The notes: a model not told the origin generated them from the sequence alone. A stretch of DNA of 47,812 nt from Ceratorhiza oryzae-sativae (GCA_030998015.1 JARWMV010000115.1:1-47812), one strand, 5' to 3'. Shown: positions 8,782 through 19,886, numbered from the stretch's first letter. Translations and numbers: made by a program.

Positions 8782-9064
8782 ACCCAAAAATTAAGTTCAA
8801 TACTCACTACAACTAAAGCTTTAGCCAAAGAAGACATTATTCAAGAATATAATCCCTCCGCGCTCTTTGATCGCCCGCAGGGCGGCCTAAGAAAATCCCC
8901 ATGTGCAAAACAGTCCCTATAAGGGTTCTAACTCATCTAAAGAATTAGGACATTATTTAGCAGGTCTGCTTGAGGGGGATGGAATTATTAATATACCTTC
9001 TTTAGGTAAAACCTCTTTGAACAGAGTTCTTAACCCTCGAATAGTCTTTACTAGCCATATAAAT

Positions 9065-9161
9065 CCAACTCTCTGATCGCGCCTTTAGGCGCGGCCTAAG
9101 CGCTGAGGACTCCTAAATTGGGGGTGATTTGCGCAGGCAAATCTACACCCCCAATTTGGGG
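9065..9161 (+). repeat. P3
   Basis: Interrupts the unit B HEG after VFTSHIN. Confidence 0.9.
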
Positions 9162-9181
9162 TAATATAGGAATGTATTCAC

Positions 9182-9285
9182 TATTGACCCCCCAAACTGA
9201 TGCAGCTACGCTGCATTGTTTGGGGGGGCAATAGCCCCCCAATACGCTGGCCTTACAGGCTTGGTAACGCATTGGGGGTCTATTG
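9182..9285 (-). repeat. P4
   Basis: Stem GCCTGTAAGGC / GTTTGGGGGG group, between P3 and P2. Confidence 0.8.
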
Positions 9286-9316
9286 CAAGCAGAACTTGGA
9301 AACATAGGGAGATTTA

Positions 9317-9568
9317 AAACCCCCGCTTAGGGTCAACCAGCATTGTATTTATATATAAATACATGCTGTTGACCCGAGGGGTATGGTTATCGAGGCCGCG
9401 TTCGCGGCGAGGTATTGCGAGGTACCCTGGAACTTTCAGTTCCAGGGTACCTCGGAATCAGACGCCGCGCGCACGCCAGGGCCGCCTTGGCTTGATTATT
9501 GACCTTAAGGTCAATATGAGCCAAGCTTGCTTGGCTTAAGCCAAGGCGTTCGCAGGCGTGCACGGGTC
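9317..9568 (-). repeat. P2, long form, inverted
   Basis: Interrupts the unit B HEG before QLVHGKLRTP. Confidence 0.92.
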
Positions 9569-9844
9569 ATACAATTAGTTCATGGAAAATTAAGAACTCC
9601 TAAAAATATCGCTTGAGGCGGAGCTGCGATCGTAGGCGGGCACGGGTCAGTTTCTATAACTGCTCCAGAGGATTTAAGTAATTTAATTGATTATTTTAAT
9701 AGATATCCTCTATTGGGAACTAAAGGTAAAGATTTTAAGGATTGGGGAAAAATATATAAACTGATTATATCTAAAGAACATTTAACAGAATCTGGTAGAA
9801 CGATGATAAAATCTATAGAATCTAACCGTCGACCCCCGACATTG

Positions 9845-10066
9845 CCGCGCGCGTTAGTTGCTGGTGGGACTTGTCCCACCAACCAACGTGAGCAATCGCA
9901 ACCGTTTGCGATTGCTAGTGCGCGGCATAATATCGATATTTAGCCGCCGGCTGAAAATGACGAACGGTCGTCATTTTCTACGAGGGAATCTTTATGGGAG
10001 GTAGCCTGGACCATGAGACTCATGGTCAAGGCTACCTCATCTGAGGATTCCCTCTAACGCCGGCGG
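9845..10066 (-). repeat. P1, 222-nt form, inverted
   Basis: Immediately after the last HEG codons. 10067-10320 continues with P6 (inverted) and P4 (10178-10285), with no gene. Confidence 0.95.
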
Positions 10067-10378
10067 GCATTACAATATCGGGGGGCAGACGGTGCGGCCG
10101 AGAATGCTTTGCATTCTTACCCCTGCCAAGACGTGCGCTAAAGCGCAGTTGCCTAGGCAGGGCGAGTACCGTCGACGGTGACCCCCAATAATTGCAATGT
10201 CGCCATTGACCCCCCATTTGGGTGGCAGTAGACCCCCAACAAGGCAATGGCCTCCCAATGCGTCACAAACGCATTGGGGGGGTAAGATTTGCGAAGGCAA
10301 ATCTACATCGATTCTCGAGGGTATGAATTCTAAACGATTCAAATAAAGACTCGGATTTTTTAAATTCCTATTAAAAAT

Positions 10379-10476
10379 CCAACTCTCTGATCGCGCCTTT
10401 AGGCGCGGCCTAAGCGCTGAGGACTCCTAAATTGGGGGGTGATTTGCGCAGGCAAATCTACACCCCCAATTTGGGG
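10379..10476 (+). repeat. P3
   Basis: CCAACTCTCTGATCGCGCC to AATTTGGGG with one extra G. Just 5' of the group I core. Confidence 0.9.
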
Positions 10477-10499
10477 TAATAAAAATATGTGCCTTCTTT

Positions 10500-10790
10500 A
10501 AATTTCACTAAATGCTGGAAATCCATTAACTTCCCAAATTGGCAAGGACAACCAATTCTTGGCGGCCGGGTAAGCGAAAAAATTTAAGTACTAATTAAAA
10601 ATGTGATAATCTTAAATTAATAAAATGGACAATCAGCAGGAGTCTCCGAGTGGGTGTTGCGAAGCATCGATAACTTTACCTGGTTATAGCTGTATCAAAC
10701 CCCTTCCGAATGGGCTCCCCAGAGATTATATGTGAAAATATACAATTTTTTTATGGCGGCTACTGTTGACATATTATGCAGAATGTATAT
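10500..10790 (+). ncRNA. Group I intron core before cox3 exon 2
   Basis: P-like AATGCTGGAAAT near 10511, Q-like ACAATCAGCAGGAGTC near 10625, and R-like CCCCAGAGATTATATGTG near 10718. A clear S element was not found. The intron ends in G just before ACA at 10913. Mirror: 14744-15034. Confidence 0.6.
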
Positions 10791-10807
10791 AATATATAAT
10801 CCAAATT

Positions 10808-10904
10808 CCAACTCTCTGATCGCGCCTTTAGGCGCGGCCTAAGCGCTGAGGACTCCTAAATTGGGGGTGATTTGCGCAGGCAAATCTACACCCCCAATTT
10901 GGGG
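10808..10904 (+). repeat. P3
   Basis: Lies in the last 100 nt of the intron, ending 8 nt before cox3 exon 2. Confidence 0.9.
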
Positions 10905-10912
10905 TTATATTG

Positions 10913-11140
10913 ACATATGAAGGACACCACACTTCTTTCGTTCAAAGAGGATTGACTATGGGTGTTGCTTTATTTATTGTTTCAGAAGTTTTTGCTTTTG
11001 TATCAGTATTCTGGGCGTACTTTCACTCAAGTTTAGCTCCTACAATCGAATTAGGAAGTAGTTGGCCTCCAGTAGGGATCGAACCTTTAGATCCTTTTGC
11101 TATCCCTCTACTTAATACTATTTTACTTCTATCTAGTGGT
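10913..11140 (+). CDS. cox3: cox3 exon 2, left arm
   Basis: 76 codons: [69 protein letters not shown]. This is the central block of COX3 with the conserved FWAYFHSS and WPPVGI motifs. It ends AGTGGT, with T as the last exon base. The next conserved residues (usually AT-x-T followed by a His-rich stretch) are absent from the following 1.6 kb up to the palindrome axis. The gene thus lacks roughly its last 40% here. Either a further exon is joined in trans or the gene is cut. Confidence 0.93.
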
Positions 11141-12234
11141 GTTTGCCACAAATGTGAAATTTTTTATTTATCATGCGCCTAAAGCACAATATTATAGTTT
11201 TTATAGGCATTAGCCCTGTGGACTCTAAAATTGACTTATATCTTTAATCTAGGGATTATAAAAGAAGTAGTCATTGAAATATTTTATTTTCGTACTTTTT
11301 AAAGTGGAAAAATATTTCAAACTAATCTTAGTTACGAGGCTAACTTTTTCTAAAAGTTTTTTTCTGAGGCCTTAACTGGTAAAGATTTCATTTTTACCTT
11401 TAGGGCAGCCACGGATGAACCCGATGTTAGGCGATTAATTAGTCCAAAATAGCTGCTTGCAAATTTTGAACCTAGACTTACCTGCATTTCGAAGAGATGC
11501 AAATTAAGAAAGTTTAAAACGATGCAGCTCATATTTTGTTCCATTTGCCACAGATATGCGGTGAACATTGCATCTGGTCCATTTGCCGGTACTCTGCCGA
11601 CAAGTATCGGTAAACGTGGTGCAGAACGCTCAACGCCAGGACACATTTAACACCTTTGACCCCCCAAACTGATGCAGCTATGCTGCATTGTTTGGGGGGG
11701 GTAAAGGCTCTCCCAATACGCTGGCCTTACAGGCTTGGTAACGCATTGGGAGGCCTTTGTCAAGCGTGTCGGGTGGTGAGTAAAGTTTAGAATTTTACCT
11801 TTTTCTGAAGGGTCAAATAATCTAGACAAAATAACTCGTGTTTTCACTTTAATTTAATTTCTCCAACTCTCTGATCGCGCCTTTAGGCGCGGCCTAAGCG
11901 CTGAGGACTCCTGGAATGAAAATTACCCTAACCCTGTCGAAGAGTATTCACCCTCAAGCTTCGGAGCCGTCTGTGTACGGCTTAAGCCGCACACAGACGT
12001 CTCCTCTACAAGCGTGAAATTGTTGCACGTACGTGCAACAACTTCTAGGGGACGGGTCAGGAACCGATTTCGAGATATCCTGCAGGATATCTAAAAATCC
12101 AAATTTACCATTATTTGCTTAAATAAAATTATGCTTGGCTTATTGTACCGTTAATATTAAAAAAATTCACATAGTCCTAGATTACAAACGTTATATCTTA
12201 TGTTAAATAATAAATATAAACCTAATCTAGCTTA
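11141..12234. other. Presumed start of a cox3 intron; no recognised protein gene
   Basis: AT-rich 11141-11640. Includes a 45-nt segment (11322-11368) shared with 4978-5025 and with 34868-34912 inverted. A 99-codon minus-strand frame (11350-11646) matches nothing I know. Then P4 (11656-11760), a copy of the cox3 leader (11829-11860), half a P3 (11863-11912) and P5 (11953-12062). No group I Q/R/S series was seen. Confidence 0.5.
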
Positions 12235-12330
12235 TATTAAAATAAGGAGATAATCTGAAGTTATCTTGGCGACACTTATGAAAACGGTTAACGGGGCAGT
12301 CTGGCTCTAAGACCGTCGTTTTATTTAAAC
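12235..12330 (+). rRNA. rnl: Possible LSU rRNA fragment (domain V), left arm
   Basis: GACACTTATG...GGTTAACGGGGCAGTC and TGGCTCTAA resemble the LSU motif GGTTAACTGGGGCAGTCTGCCTCTAA near E. coli position 2250. The flanking helix is poorly conserved. In a normal LSU gene this piece follows the segment at 12423. Here it precedes it. Confidence 0.4.
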
Positions 12331-12422
12331 TTAATTACAACCCCTCCCAACGGATTTTTGACTTGTCCTCTAGCTGAAATTGTTGCACGTACGTGCAACA
12401 ACTTCACGCTTGAGGCGGAGCT

Positions 12423-12645
12423 GGTCTGTCTCCATGCAAGATTTATAAAATCTTGCTGGACCTTAGACCAGCATCAGTCAAAACGATGGTAAAGCTGAAG
12501 AAAGTTGGTCTAGTCAGACCACCTTCATTCGGCTAACCAACGGTGGGGCTTATTTTAATAAAATAGGTTTACTTAGATCGCTACTGACTGGATCATAGGT
12601 GGGTGTTTGATTAAATATAAATCAAATGCTTAATGTACAGTCGAA
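12423..12645 (+). rRNA. rnl: Possible LSU rRNA fragment (domain IV/V border), left arm
   Basis: Ordered matches to LSU around E. coli 1920-2120: GGTCTGTCTCCATGC (GGCTGTCTCCACCC), CATCAGTCAAAACGATGG and GCTGAAGA (CAGTGAAATTGAA, TGAAGATG), GTTTACTTAGATCGCT (CTTTACTATAGCT), and GGATCATAGGTGGGTG (GGATAGGTGGGAG). Hairpins AAGATTTATAAAATCTT and GGTCTAGTCAGACC look like local insertions; a related hairpin is at 45295. The mirror copy is 12889-13111. Confidence 0.5.
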
Positions 12646-12667
12646 ATCTCTGAAAATACCCTCCCCA

Positions 12668-12866
12668 GTAGACCCCCAACAAGGCAATGGCCTCCCAATG
12701 CGTCACAAACGTATTGGGGGGCCATTACCTTATTGGGGGGCGGATGCCCCCCAAACATGTGCAGCTACGCTGCATTGTTTGGGGGGCATCCGCCCCCCAA
12801 TAAGGTAATGGCCCCCCCAATACGTTTGTGACGCATTGGGAGGCCATTGCCTTGTTGGGGGTCTAC
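12668..12866. repeat. P4 compound at the axis of the giant palindrome
   Basis: Axis base 12767 is the middle of the 3-nt loop in GCAGC-TAC-GCTGC, capped by CCCCCCAAAC/GTTTGGGGGG and then by the CCCAATGCGT and CAATAAGG stems. The same hairpin type occurs alone dozens of times. Here it is extended on both sides by 9.3 kb of symmetry. Confidence 0.9.
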
Positions 12867-12888
12867 TGGGGAGGGTATTTTCAGAGAT

Positions 12889-13111
12889 TTCGACTGTACA
12901 TTAAGCATTTGATTTATATTTAATCAAACACCCACCTATGATCCAGTCAGTAGCGATCTAAGTAAACCTATTTTATTAAAATAAGCCCCACCGTTGGTTA
13001 GCCGAATGAAGGTGGTCTGACTAGACCAACTTTCTTCAGCTTTACCATCGTTTTGACTGATGCTGGTCTAAGGTCCAGCAAGATTTTATAAATCTTGCAT
13101 GGAGACAGACC
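12889..13111 (-). rRNA. rnl: Possible LSU fragment, mirror copy of 12423-12645
   Basis: Identical by inspection to the left-arm segment, in inverse orientation. Confidence 0.45.
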
Positions 13112-13203
13112 AGCTCCGCCTCAAGCGTGAAGTTGTTGCACGTACGTGCAACAATTTCAGCTAGAGGACAAGTCAAAAATCCGTTGGGAGGGGTTGTAAT
13201 TAA

Positions 13204-13299
13204 GTTTAAATAAAACGACGGTCTTAGAGCCAGACTGCCCCGTTAACCGTTTTCATAAGTGTCGCCAAGATAACTTCAGATTATCTCCTTATTTTAATA
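13204..13299 (-). rRNA. rnl: Possible LSU fragment, mirror copy of 12235-12330
   Basis: Inverse copy of the GGGGCAGTC-containing segment. Confidence 0.38.
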
Positions 13300-14393
13300 T
13301 AAGCTAGATTAGGTTTATATTTATTATTTAACATAAGATATAACGTTTGTAATCTAGGACTATGTGAATTTTTTTAATATTAACGGTACAATAAGCCAAG
13401 CATAATTTTATTTAAGCAAATAATGGTAAATTTGGATTTTTAGATATCCTGCAGGATATCTCGAAATCGGTTCCTGACCCGTCCCCTAGAAGTTGTTGCA
13501 CGTACGTGCAACAATTTCACGCTTGTAGAGGAGACGTCTGTGTGCGGCTTAAGCCGTACACAGACGGCTCCGAAGCTTGAGGGTGAATACTCTTCGACAG
13601 GGTTAGGGTAATTTTCATTCCAGGAGTCCTCAGCGCTTAGGCCGCGCCTAAAGGCGCGATCAGAGAGTTGGAGAAATTAAATTAAAGTGAAAACACGAGT
13701 TATTTTGTCTAGATTATTTGACCCTTCAGAAAAAGGTAAAATTCTAAACTTTACTCACCACCCGACACGCTTGACAAAGGCCTCCCAATGCGTTACCAAG
13801 CCTGTAAGGCCAGCGTATTGGGAGAGCCTTTACCCCCCCCAAACAATGCAGCATAGCTGCATCAGTTTGGGGGGTCAAAGGTGTTAAATGTGTCCTGGCG
13901 TTGAGCGTTCTGCACCACGTTTACCGATACTTGTCGGCAGAGTACCGGCAAATGGACCAGATGCAATGTTCACCGCATATCTGTGGCAAATGGAACAAAA
14001 TATGAGCTGCATCGTTTTAAACTTTCTTAATTTGCATCTCTTCGAAATGCAGGTAAGTCTAGGTTCAAAATTTGCAAGCAGCTATTTTGGACTAATTAAT
14101 CGCCTAACATCGGGTTCATCCGTGGCTGCCCTAAAGGTAAAAATGAAATCTTTACCAGTTAAGGCCTCAGAAAAAAACTTTTAGAAAAAGTTAGCCTCGT
14201 AACTAAGATTAGTTTGAAATATTTTTCCACTTTAAAAAGTACGAAAATAAAATATTTCAATGACTACTTCTTTTATAATCCCTAGATTAAAGATATAAGT
14301 CAATTTTAGAGTCCACAGGGCTAATGCCTATAAAAACTATAATATTGTGCTTTAGGCGCATGATAAATAAAAAATTTCACATTTGTGGCAAAC

Positions 14394-14621
14394 ACCACTA
14401 GATAGAAGTAAAATAGTATTAAGTAGAGGGATAGCAAAAGGATCTAAAGGTTCGATCCCTACTGGAGGCCAACTACTTCCTAATTCGATTGTAGGAGCTA
14501 AACTTGAGTGAAAGTACGCCCAGAATACTGATACAAAAGCAAAAACTTCTGAAACAATAAATAAAGCAACACCCATAGTCAATCCTCTTTGAACGAAAGA
14601 AGTGTGGTGTCCTTCATATGT
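14394..14621 (-). CDS. cox3: cox3 exon 2, right arm
   Basis: Encodes the same 76 residues as 10913-11140. It points toward the axis, so it too runs into the palindrome centre without exon 3. Flanked by P3 copies at 14630-14726 and 15058-15155. Confidence 0.92.
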
Positions 14622-14743
14622 CAATATAACCCCAAATTGGGGGTGTAGATTTGCCTGCGCAAATCACCCCCAATTTAGGAGTCCTCAGCGCTTAGGCCGC
14701 GCCTAAAGGCGCGATCAGAGAGTTGGAATTTGGATTATATATT

Positions 14744-15034
14744 ATATACATTCTGCATAATATGTCAACAGTAGCCGCCATAAAAAAATTGTATATTTTC
14801 ACATATAATCTCTGGGGAGCCCATTCGGAAGGGGTTTGATACAGCTATAACCAGGTAAAGTTATCGATGCTTCGCAACACCCACTCGGAGACTCCTGCTG
14901 ATTGTCCATTTTATTAATTTAAGATTATCACATTTTTAATTAGTACTTAAATTTTTTCGCTTACCCGGCCGCCAAGAATTGGTTGTCCTTGCCAATTTGG
15001 GAAGTTAATGGATTTCCAGCATTTAGTGAAATTT
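14744..15034 (-). ncRNA. Group I intron core, mirror copy
   Basis: Inverse copy of 10500-10790. Confidence 0.6.
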
Positions 15035-15467
15035 AAAGAAGGCACATATTTTTATTACCCCAAATTGGGGGTGTAGATTTGCCTGCGCAAATCACCCCCC
15101 AATTTAGGAGTCCTCAGCGCTTAGGCCGCGCCTAAAGGCGCGATCAGAGAGTTGGATTTTTAATAGGAATTTAAAAAATCCGAGTCTTTATTTGAATCGT
15201 TTAGAATTCATACCCTCGAGAATCGATGTAGATTTGCCTTCGCAAATCTTACCCCCCCAATGCGTTTGTGACGCATTGGGAGGCCATTGCCTTGTTGGGG
15301 GTCTACTGCCACCCAAATGGGGGGTCAATGGCGACATTGCAATTATTGGGGGTCACCGTCGACGGTACTCGCCCTGCCTAGGCAACTGCGCTTTAGCGCA
15401 CGTCTTGGCAGGGGTAAGAATGCAAAGCATTCTCGGCCGCACCGTCTGCCCCCCGATATTGTAATGC

Positions 15468-15689
15468 CCGCCGGCGTTAGAGGGAATCCTCAGATGAGGT
15501 AGCCTTGACCATGAGTCTCATGGTCCAGGCTACCTCCCATAAAGATTCCCTCGTAGAAAATGACGACCGTTCGTCATTTTCAGCCGGCGGCTAAATATCG
15601 ATATTATGCCGCGCACTAGCAATCGCAAACGGTTGCGATTGCTCACGTTGGTTGGTGGGACAAGTCCCACCAGCAACTAACGCGCGCGG
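15468..15689 (+). repeat. P1, 222-nt form (mirror of 9845)
   Basis: Boundaries CCGCCGGCG and GCGCGCGG. Confidence 0.95.
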
Positions 15690-15701
15690 CAATGTCGGGG
15701 G

Positions 15702-16752
15702 TCGACGGTTAGATTCTATAGATTTTATCATCGTTCTACCAGATTCTGTTAAATGTTCTTTAGATATAATCAGTTTATATATTTTTCCCCAATCCTTAAA
15801 ATCTTTACCTTTAGTTCCCAATAGAGGATATCTATTAAAATAATCAATTAAATTACTTAAATCCTCTGGAGCAGTTATAGAAACTGACCCGTGCCCGCCT
15901 ACGATCGCAGCTCCGCCTCAAGCGATATTTTTAGGAGTTCTTAATTTTCCATGAACTAATTGTATGACCCGTGCACGCCTGCGAACGCCTTGGCTTAAGC
16001 CAAGCAAGCTTGGCTCATATTGACCTTAAGGTCAATAATCAAGCCAAGGCGGCCCTGGCGTGCGCGCGGCGTCTGATTCCGAGGTACCCTGGAACTGAAA
16101 GTTCCAGGGTACCTCGCAATACCTCGCCGCGAACGCGGCCTCGATAACCATACCCCTCGGGTCAACAGCATGTATTTATATATAAATACAATGCTGGTTG
16201 ACCCTAAGCGGGGGTTTTAAATCTCCCTATGTTTCCAAGTTCTGCTTGCAATAGACCCCCAATGCGTTACCAAGCCTGTAAGGCCAGCGTATTGGGGGGC
16301 TATTGCCCCCCCAAACAATGCAGCGTAGCTGCATCAGTTTGGGGGGTCAATAGTGAATACATTCCTATATTACCCCAAATTGGGGGTGTAGATTTGCCTG
16401 CGCAAATCACCCCCAATTTAGGAGTCCTCAGCGCTTAGGCCGCGCCTAAAGGCGCGATCAGAGAGTTGGATTTATATGGCTAGTAAAGACTATTCGAGGG
16501 TTAAGAACTCTGTTCAAAGAGGTTTTACCTAAAGAAGGTATATTAATAATTCCATCCCCCTCAAGCAGACCTGCTAAATAATGTCCTAATTCTTTAGATG
16601 AGTTAGAACCCTTATAGGGACTGTTTTGCACATGGGGATTTTCTTAGGCCGCCCTGCGGGCGATCAAAGAGCGCGGAGGGATTATATTCTTGAATAATGT
16701 CTTCTTTGGCTAAAGCTTTAGTTGTAGTGAGTATTGAACTTAATTTTTGGGT
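15702..16752 (-). pseudogene. LAGLIDADG_1 HEG of cox3 unit B, right arm
   Basis: Mirror of 8782-9832 with the same interruptions (P2 at 15966-16217, P4 at 16249-16352, P3 at 16373-16469). Confidence 0.75.
15966..16217 (+). repeat. P2, long form (mirror of 9317)
   Basis: Sits within the right-arm unit B HEG. Confidence 0.92.
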
Positions 16753-16966
16753 ACCTTCTGTGATTACATCTCTAAACCATAATACCATTCCACCAGATAC
16801 TAGAATGAAACCTAATGTACCGCTCCCTGGATCTCTAGAGATCCAGGAGGCGGAGTTCACCTCCATTAACGAAACCGTGGAAATAAAGTACTGCAGAAAC
16901 TGTCAGAGTTAATAGAGCAAAACTAGTTAATATAGGCCAAGGTGATGGCTCCACTAAATGGAATTC
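16753..16966 (-). pseudogene. cox3: Broken cox3 exon 1 copy, right arm
   Basis: Carries the same P9 hairpin (16819-16852) and frameshift as the left copy. The break therefore pre-dates the inverted duplication or was spread by gene conversion. Confidence 0.82.
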
Positions 16967-17013
16967 TATAACGAAGGGGATTGAGGTTTTAAATAATATA
17001 TCAAACTAGAGGC

Positions 17014-17235
17014 CCGCGCGCGTTAGTTGCTGGTGGGACTTGTCCCACCAACCAACGTGAGCAATCGCAACCGTTTGCGATTGCTAGTGCGCGGCATAAT
17101 ATCGATATTTAGCCGCCGGCTGAAAATGACGAACGGTCGTCATTTTCTACGAGGGAATCTTTATGGGAGGTAGCCTGGACCATGAGACTCATGGTCAAGG
17201 CTACCTCATCTGAGGATTCCCTCTAACGCCGGCGG
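17014..17235 (-). repeat. P1, 222-nt form (mirror of 8299)
   Basis: Abuts P2 at 17236. Confidence 0.95.
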
Positions 17236-17466
17236 GACCCGTGCACGCCTGCGAACGCCTTGGCTCATATTGACCTTAAGGTCAATAATCAAGCCAAGTC
17301 GGCCCTGGCGTGCGCGCGGCGTCTGATTCCGAGGTACCCTGGAACTTAAAGTTCCAGGGTACCTCGCAATACCTCGCCGCGAACGCGGCCTCGATAACCA
17401 AACCCCTCGGGTCAACAGCATGTATTTATATATAAATACAATGCTGGTTGACCCTAAGCGGGGGTT
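17236..17466 (+). repeat. P2, long form (mirror of 8066)
   Basis: Two bases shorter than its partner, in the GCGCGC run near 17310. Confidence 0.92.
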
Positions 17467-18207
17467 TGAAGCATCACCCCGCTAATCGATACCCCTGCCA
17501 AGACGTGCGCTAAAGCGCAGTTCTCTAGGCAGGGTGTAGATTTGCCTTCGCAAATCATCGATTAGTGGAGCCCTCCGCGCTTAGGCCGCCCTGCGGGCGA
17601 TCAAAGAGCGCGGAGGGTTGAAGGCATAATATTCTTTAATAGAGATTGTAATACAGGTAAGGATTTCCGTGGTATTGTAATTCTGTAGCCACTTTTAGTT
17701 TTAGTGATTTTTTTTATGTAACAGTTTAAACTCCATTTATCATTTAAAGTTTTGGCTAATAATTCTACTTCTTCTAAACTGAATGAATCAGTGCAAATAA
17801 CAACTACTGACCCCCAAACATCAATCCTTGACATTTCCTAAGGAATTGTCAAGGAATGGCAGTTTGGGGGGTCAATGGCGCCACAAGTTTTGTGGCGCGC
17901 ATTGCAATCATTGGGGGTCTACTGAATTTGTTTTATCAAAGGCCTCCCAATGCGTTACCAAGCCTGTAAGGCCAGCGTATTGGGAGAGCCTTTACCCCCC
18001 GGGCATCCGCCCCCCAATAAGGTAATGGCCCCCCCCAATGCGTTTGTGACGCATTGGGAGGCCATTGCCTTGTTGGGGGTCTACGCGCATCGGCTGAAAT
18101 CTTGGGTTACACCTAAGATTTTAGCCGATAAGCGGGGGTTTGAATCTAAGGGTACGACTTTTTTCCCTGAGGGATAAAATTTATTGTGTAACTCATTAAA
18201 ACAAGGC

Positions 18208-18422
18208 CCGCGCGCGTTAGTTGCTGGTGGGACTTGTCCCACCAACCAACGTGAGCAATCGCAACCGTTTGCGATTGCTAGTGCGCGGCATAATATCGAT
18301 ATTTAGCCGCCGGCTGAAAATGACGAACGGTCGTCATTTTCTACGAGGGAATCTTTATGTTGAGGTAGCCTGGACTCATGGTCAAGGCTACCTCAAGTGA
18401 GGATTCCCTCTAACGCCGGCGG
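18208..18422 (-). repeat. P1, 215-nt variant (mirror of 7110)
   Basis: Carries the same shortened nested hairpin. Confidence 0.95.
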
Positions 18423-18780
18423 GAGTTTTAAAACTCATCATATTGTAAATTTTACCAGTTCTTTTGTCTGGTTTATTATTACTTGTGTAAGGACCTTTTT
18501 CACTGCAAAACTCTTTAAACAATTCCAACTCTCTGATCGCGCCTTTAGGCGCGGCCTAAGCGCTGAGGACTCCTAAATTGGGGGTGATTTGCGCAGGCAA
18601 ATCTACACCCCCAATTTGGGGTCATAAACATGAAGAAAATATTCTTGGTGTATAATACCTTGGCCAAATATTAATCGAGCATTTCTTGTTTCATTTGGTT
18701 TTTCACTACATAAATCTCCCAGGAGTAGACCAAATAAAATTTGGTTCAAATTGTCGGGCAAACTGATTTGTTGTCTTTCT

Positions 18781-18952
18781 CCGCGCGCGTTAGTTGCTGG
18801 TGGGACTTGTCCCACCAACCAACGTGAGCAATCGCAACCGTTTGCGATTGCTAGTGCGCGGCATAATATCGATATTTAGCCGCCGGCTGAAAATGACGAA
18901 CGGTCGTCATTTTCTACGAGGGAATCTTTAGGATTCCCTCTAACGCCGGCGG
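18781..18952 (-). repeat. P1, 172-nt form (mirror of 6580)
   Basis: Inserted at the same codon of the right-arm HEG. Confidence 0.95.
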
Positions 18953-19051
18953 GTTAGCCGTTTTGAGAATAAACTCTCATCAGGTTTCACAGGCAATAAA
19001 GAAGATAACAGAAGAAAATTTACCTCAAATTTATCCATTGTTGCACTGCAA

Positions 19052-19260
19052 TCATACCCCCGCTTAGGGTCAACCAGCATTGTATTTATATATAAATACA
19101 TGCTGTTGACCCGTGGGTATGGTTATCGAGGCCGCGTTCGCGGCGAGGTATTGCGAGGTACCCTGGAACTTTCAGTTCCAGGGTACCTCGGAATCAGACG
19201 CCGCGCGCACGCCAGGGCCGCCTTGGCTTAAGCCAAGGCGTTCGCAGGCGTGCTCGGGTC
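19052..19260 (-). repeat. P2, long form (mirror of 6272)
   Basis: Shares the unusual GAGC/GCTC end (GCTCGGGTC) with its partner. Confidence 0.92.
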
Positions 19261-19404
19261 ATATTGAAATAAATTTGTTAATAAATTCTCTAAATCCAAT
19301 AAGATAAAATAAGTCAAATAAAGTACTGTTATTAACAGTAATAGTAATATGTAGGCCAGGGGTAAAATTGTGGTTGTGGCCATTATGGTTTTTATTTTTT
19401 TCGT

Positions 19405-19623
19405 ACCTTCTGTGATAACATCTCTAAACCATAAAACCATCCCACCAGATACTAAGATGAAGCCTAGTGTAAGCAGCTCTCCACCGTTAACGAAACCGTG
19501 GAAGTAAAGTACCGCAGAAACTGTTAAAGTTAACATGGCAAAGCTAGTTAGTATTGGCCAAGGAGAAGGCTCTACTAGGTGATAAGGAAAAGCTTGATAT
19601 TGTGTTCTTGTTATATTTTTCAT
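19405..19623 (-). CDS. cox3: cox3 exon 1, right arm
   Basis: Encodes the same 73 residues as 5909-6127, with the same AT-rich leader immediately upstream (19625-19660). With 14394-14621 it forms the same incomplete cox3. Two identical partial copies facing each other need a shared or trans-joined 3' end to be functional. Confidence 0.93.
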
Positions 19624-19886
19624 TAAAAATTAAATAAAGTGAAAACACGAGTTATTTTGTTTTGATTATTTTATTTTGTTAATAAAATTAAAAACTTTAC
19701 CCAATTTTCCTTTGATGACTTTAGCGCACCCAATAAATTTCGCGTTTAAATATACCCCGGCAAAGGCCAAGGAGTTACCGAAATAGTCATTTTGCGAAGC
19801 AAAATATAAAGGGATCCCGGAACTAAGGCCCCCGGGGGGCGCCACCAAGTAAAATTGGGCGTTCTGCTGCTCGTCCGCTCTTTGTC

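Larger units (their letters stand above)
8782..9832 (+). pseudogene. LAGLIDADG_1-type endonuclease in cox3 intron unit B, interrupted
   Basis: Segments: GSNSSKELGHYLAGLLEGDG and IINIPSLGKT (about 8890-9064), QLVHGKLRTPKNI (about 9569-9612), and PEDLSNLIDYFNRYPLLGTK through ISKEHLTESGRTMIKSI (about 9655-9832). The first active-site motif LAGLLEGDG is intact. The second domain is incomplete. Interrupted by a partial P7 (8852-8892), P3 (9065-9161), P4 (9182-9285), P2 (9317-9568) and an AGCTGCGATCG fragment. The related gene in nad2 (27388-28768) has the same order. It lies between the broken exon and the group I core at about 10500. Confidence 0.78.
3432..12766. repeat. Left arm of an 18.7-kb palindrome
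   Basis: The reverse complement of this segment is 12768-22096. Paired coordinates sum to 25534 near the axis, 25532 beyond about 8.2 kb and 25529 beyond about 4.4 kb. The arms therefore differ mainly by a few short indels: a G run at 12715, a GC dinucleotide near 8215, 3 nt near 4412, and a TA run near 3895. Confidence 0.95.
14630..16469. repeat. Right-arm P3 copies and neighbouring elements
   Basis: P3 at 14630-14726, 15058-15155 and 16373-16469; half P3 at 13622-13671 outside this range. P4 at 15249-15356. These mirror the left-arm series. Confidence 0.85.
17602..19404 (-). pseudogene. LAGLIDADG_2 HEG of cox3 unit A, right arm
   Basis: Mirror of 6128-7916. Contains P4 (17808-18083), P1 (18208-18422, 18781-18952), P3 (18525-18622) and P2 (19052-19260). 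Confidence 0.75.

Noticed and set aside
11350..11646. 99-codon minus-strand frame behind cox3 exon 2 (and its mirror) as a gene
   Set aside because: No recognisable family, atypical composition for the surroundings, and it lies in a presumed intron. Treated as chance.
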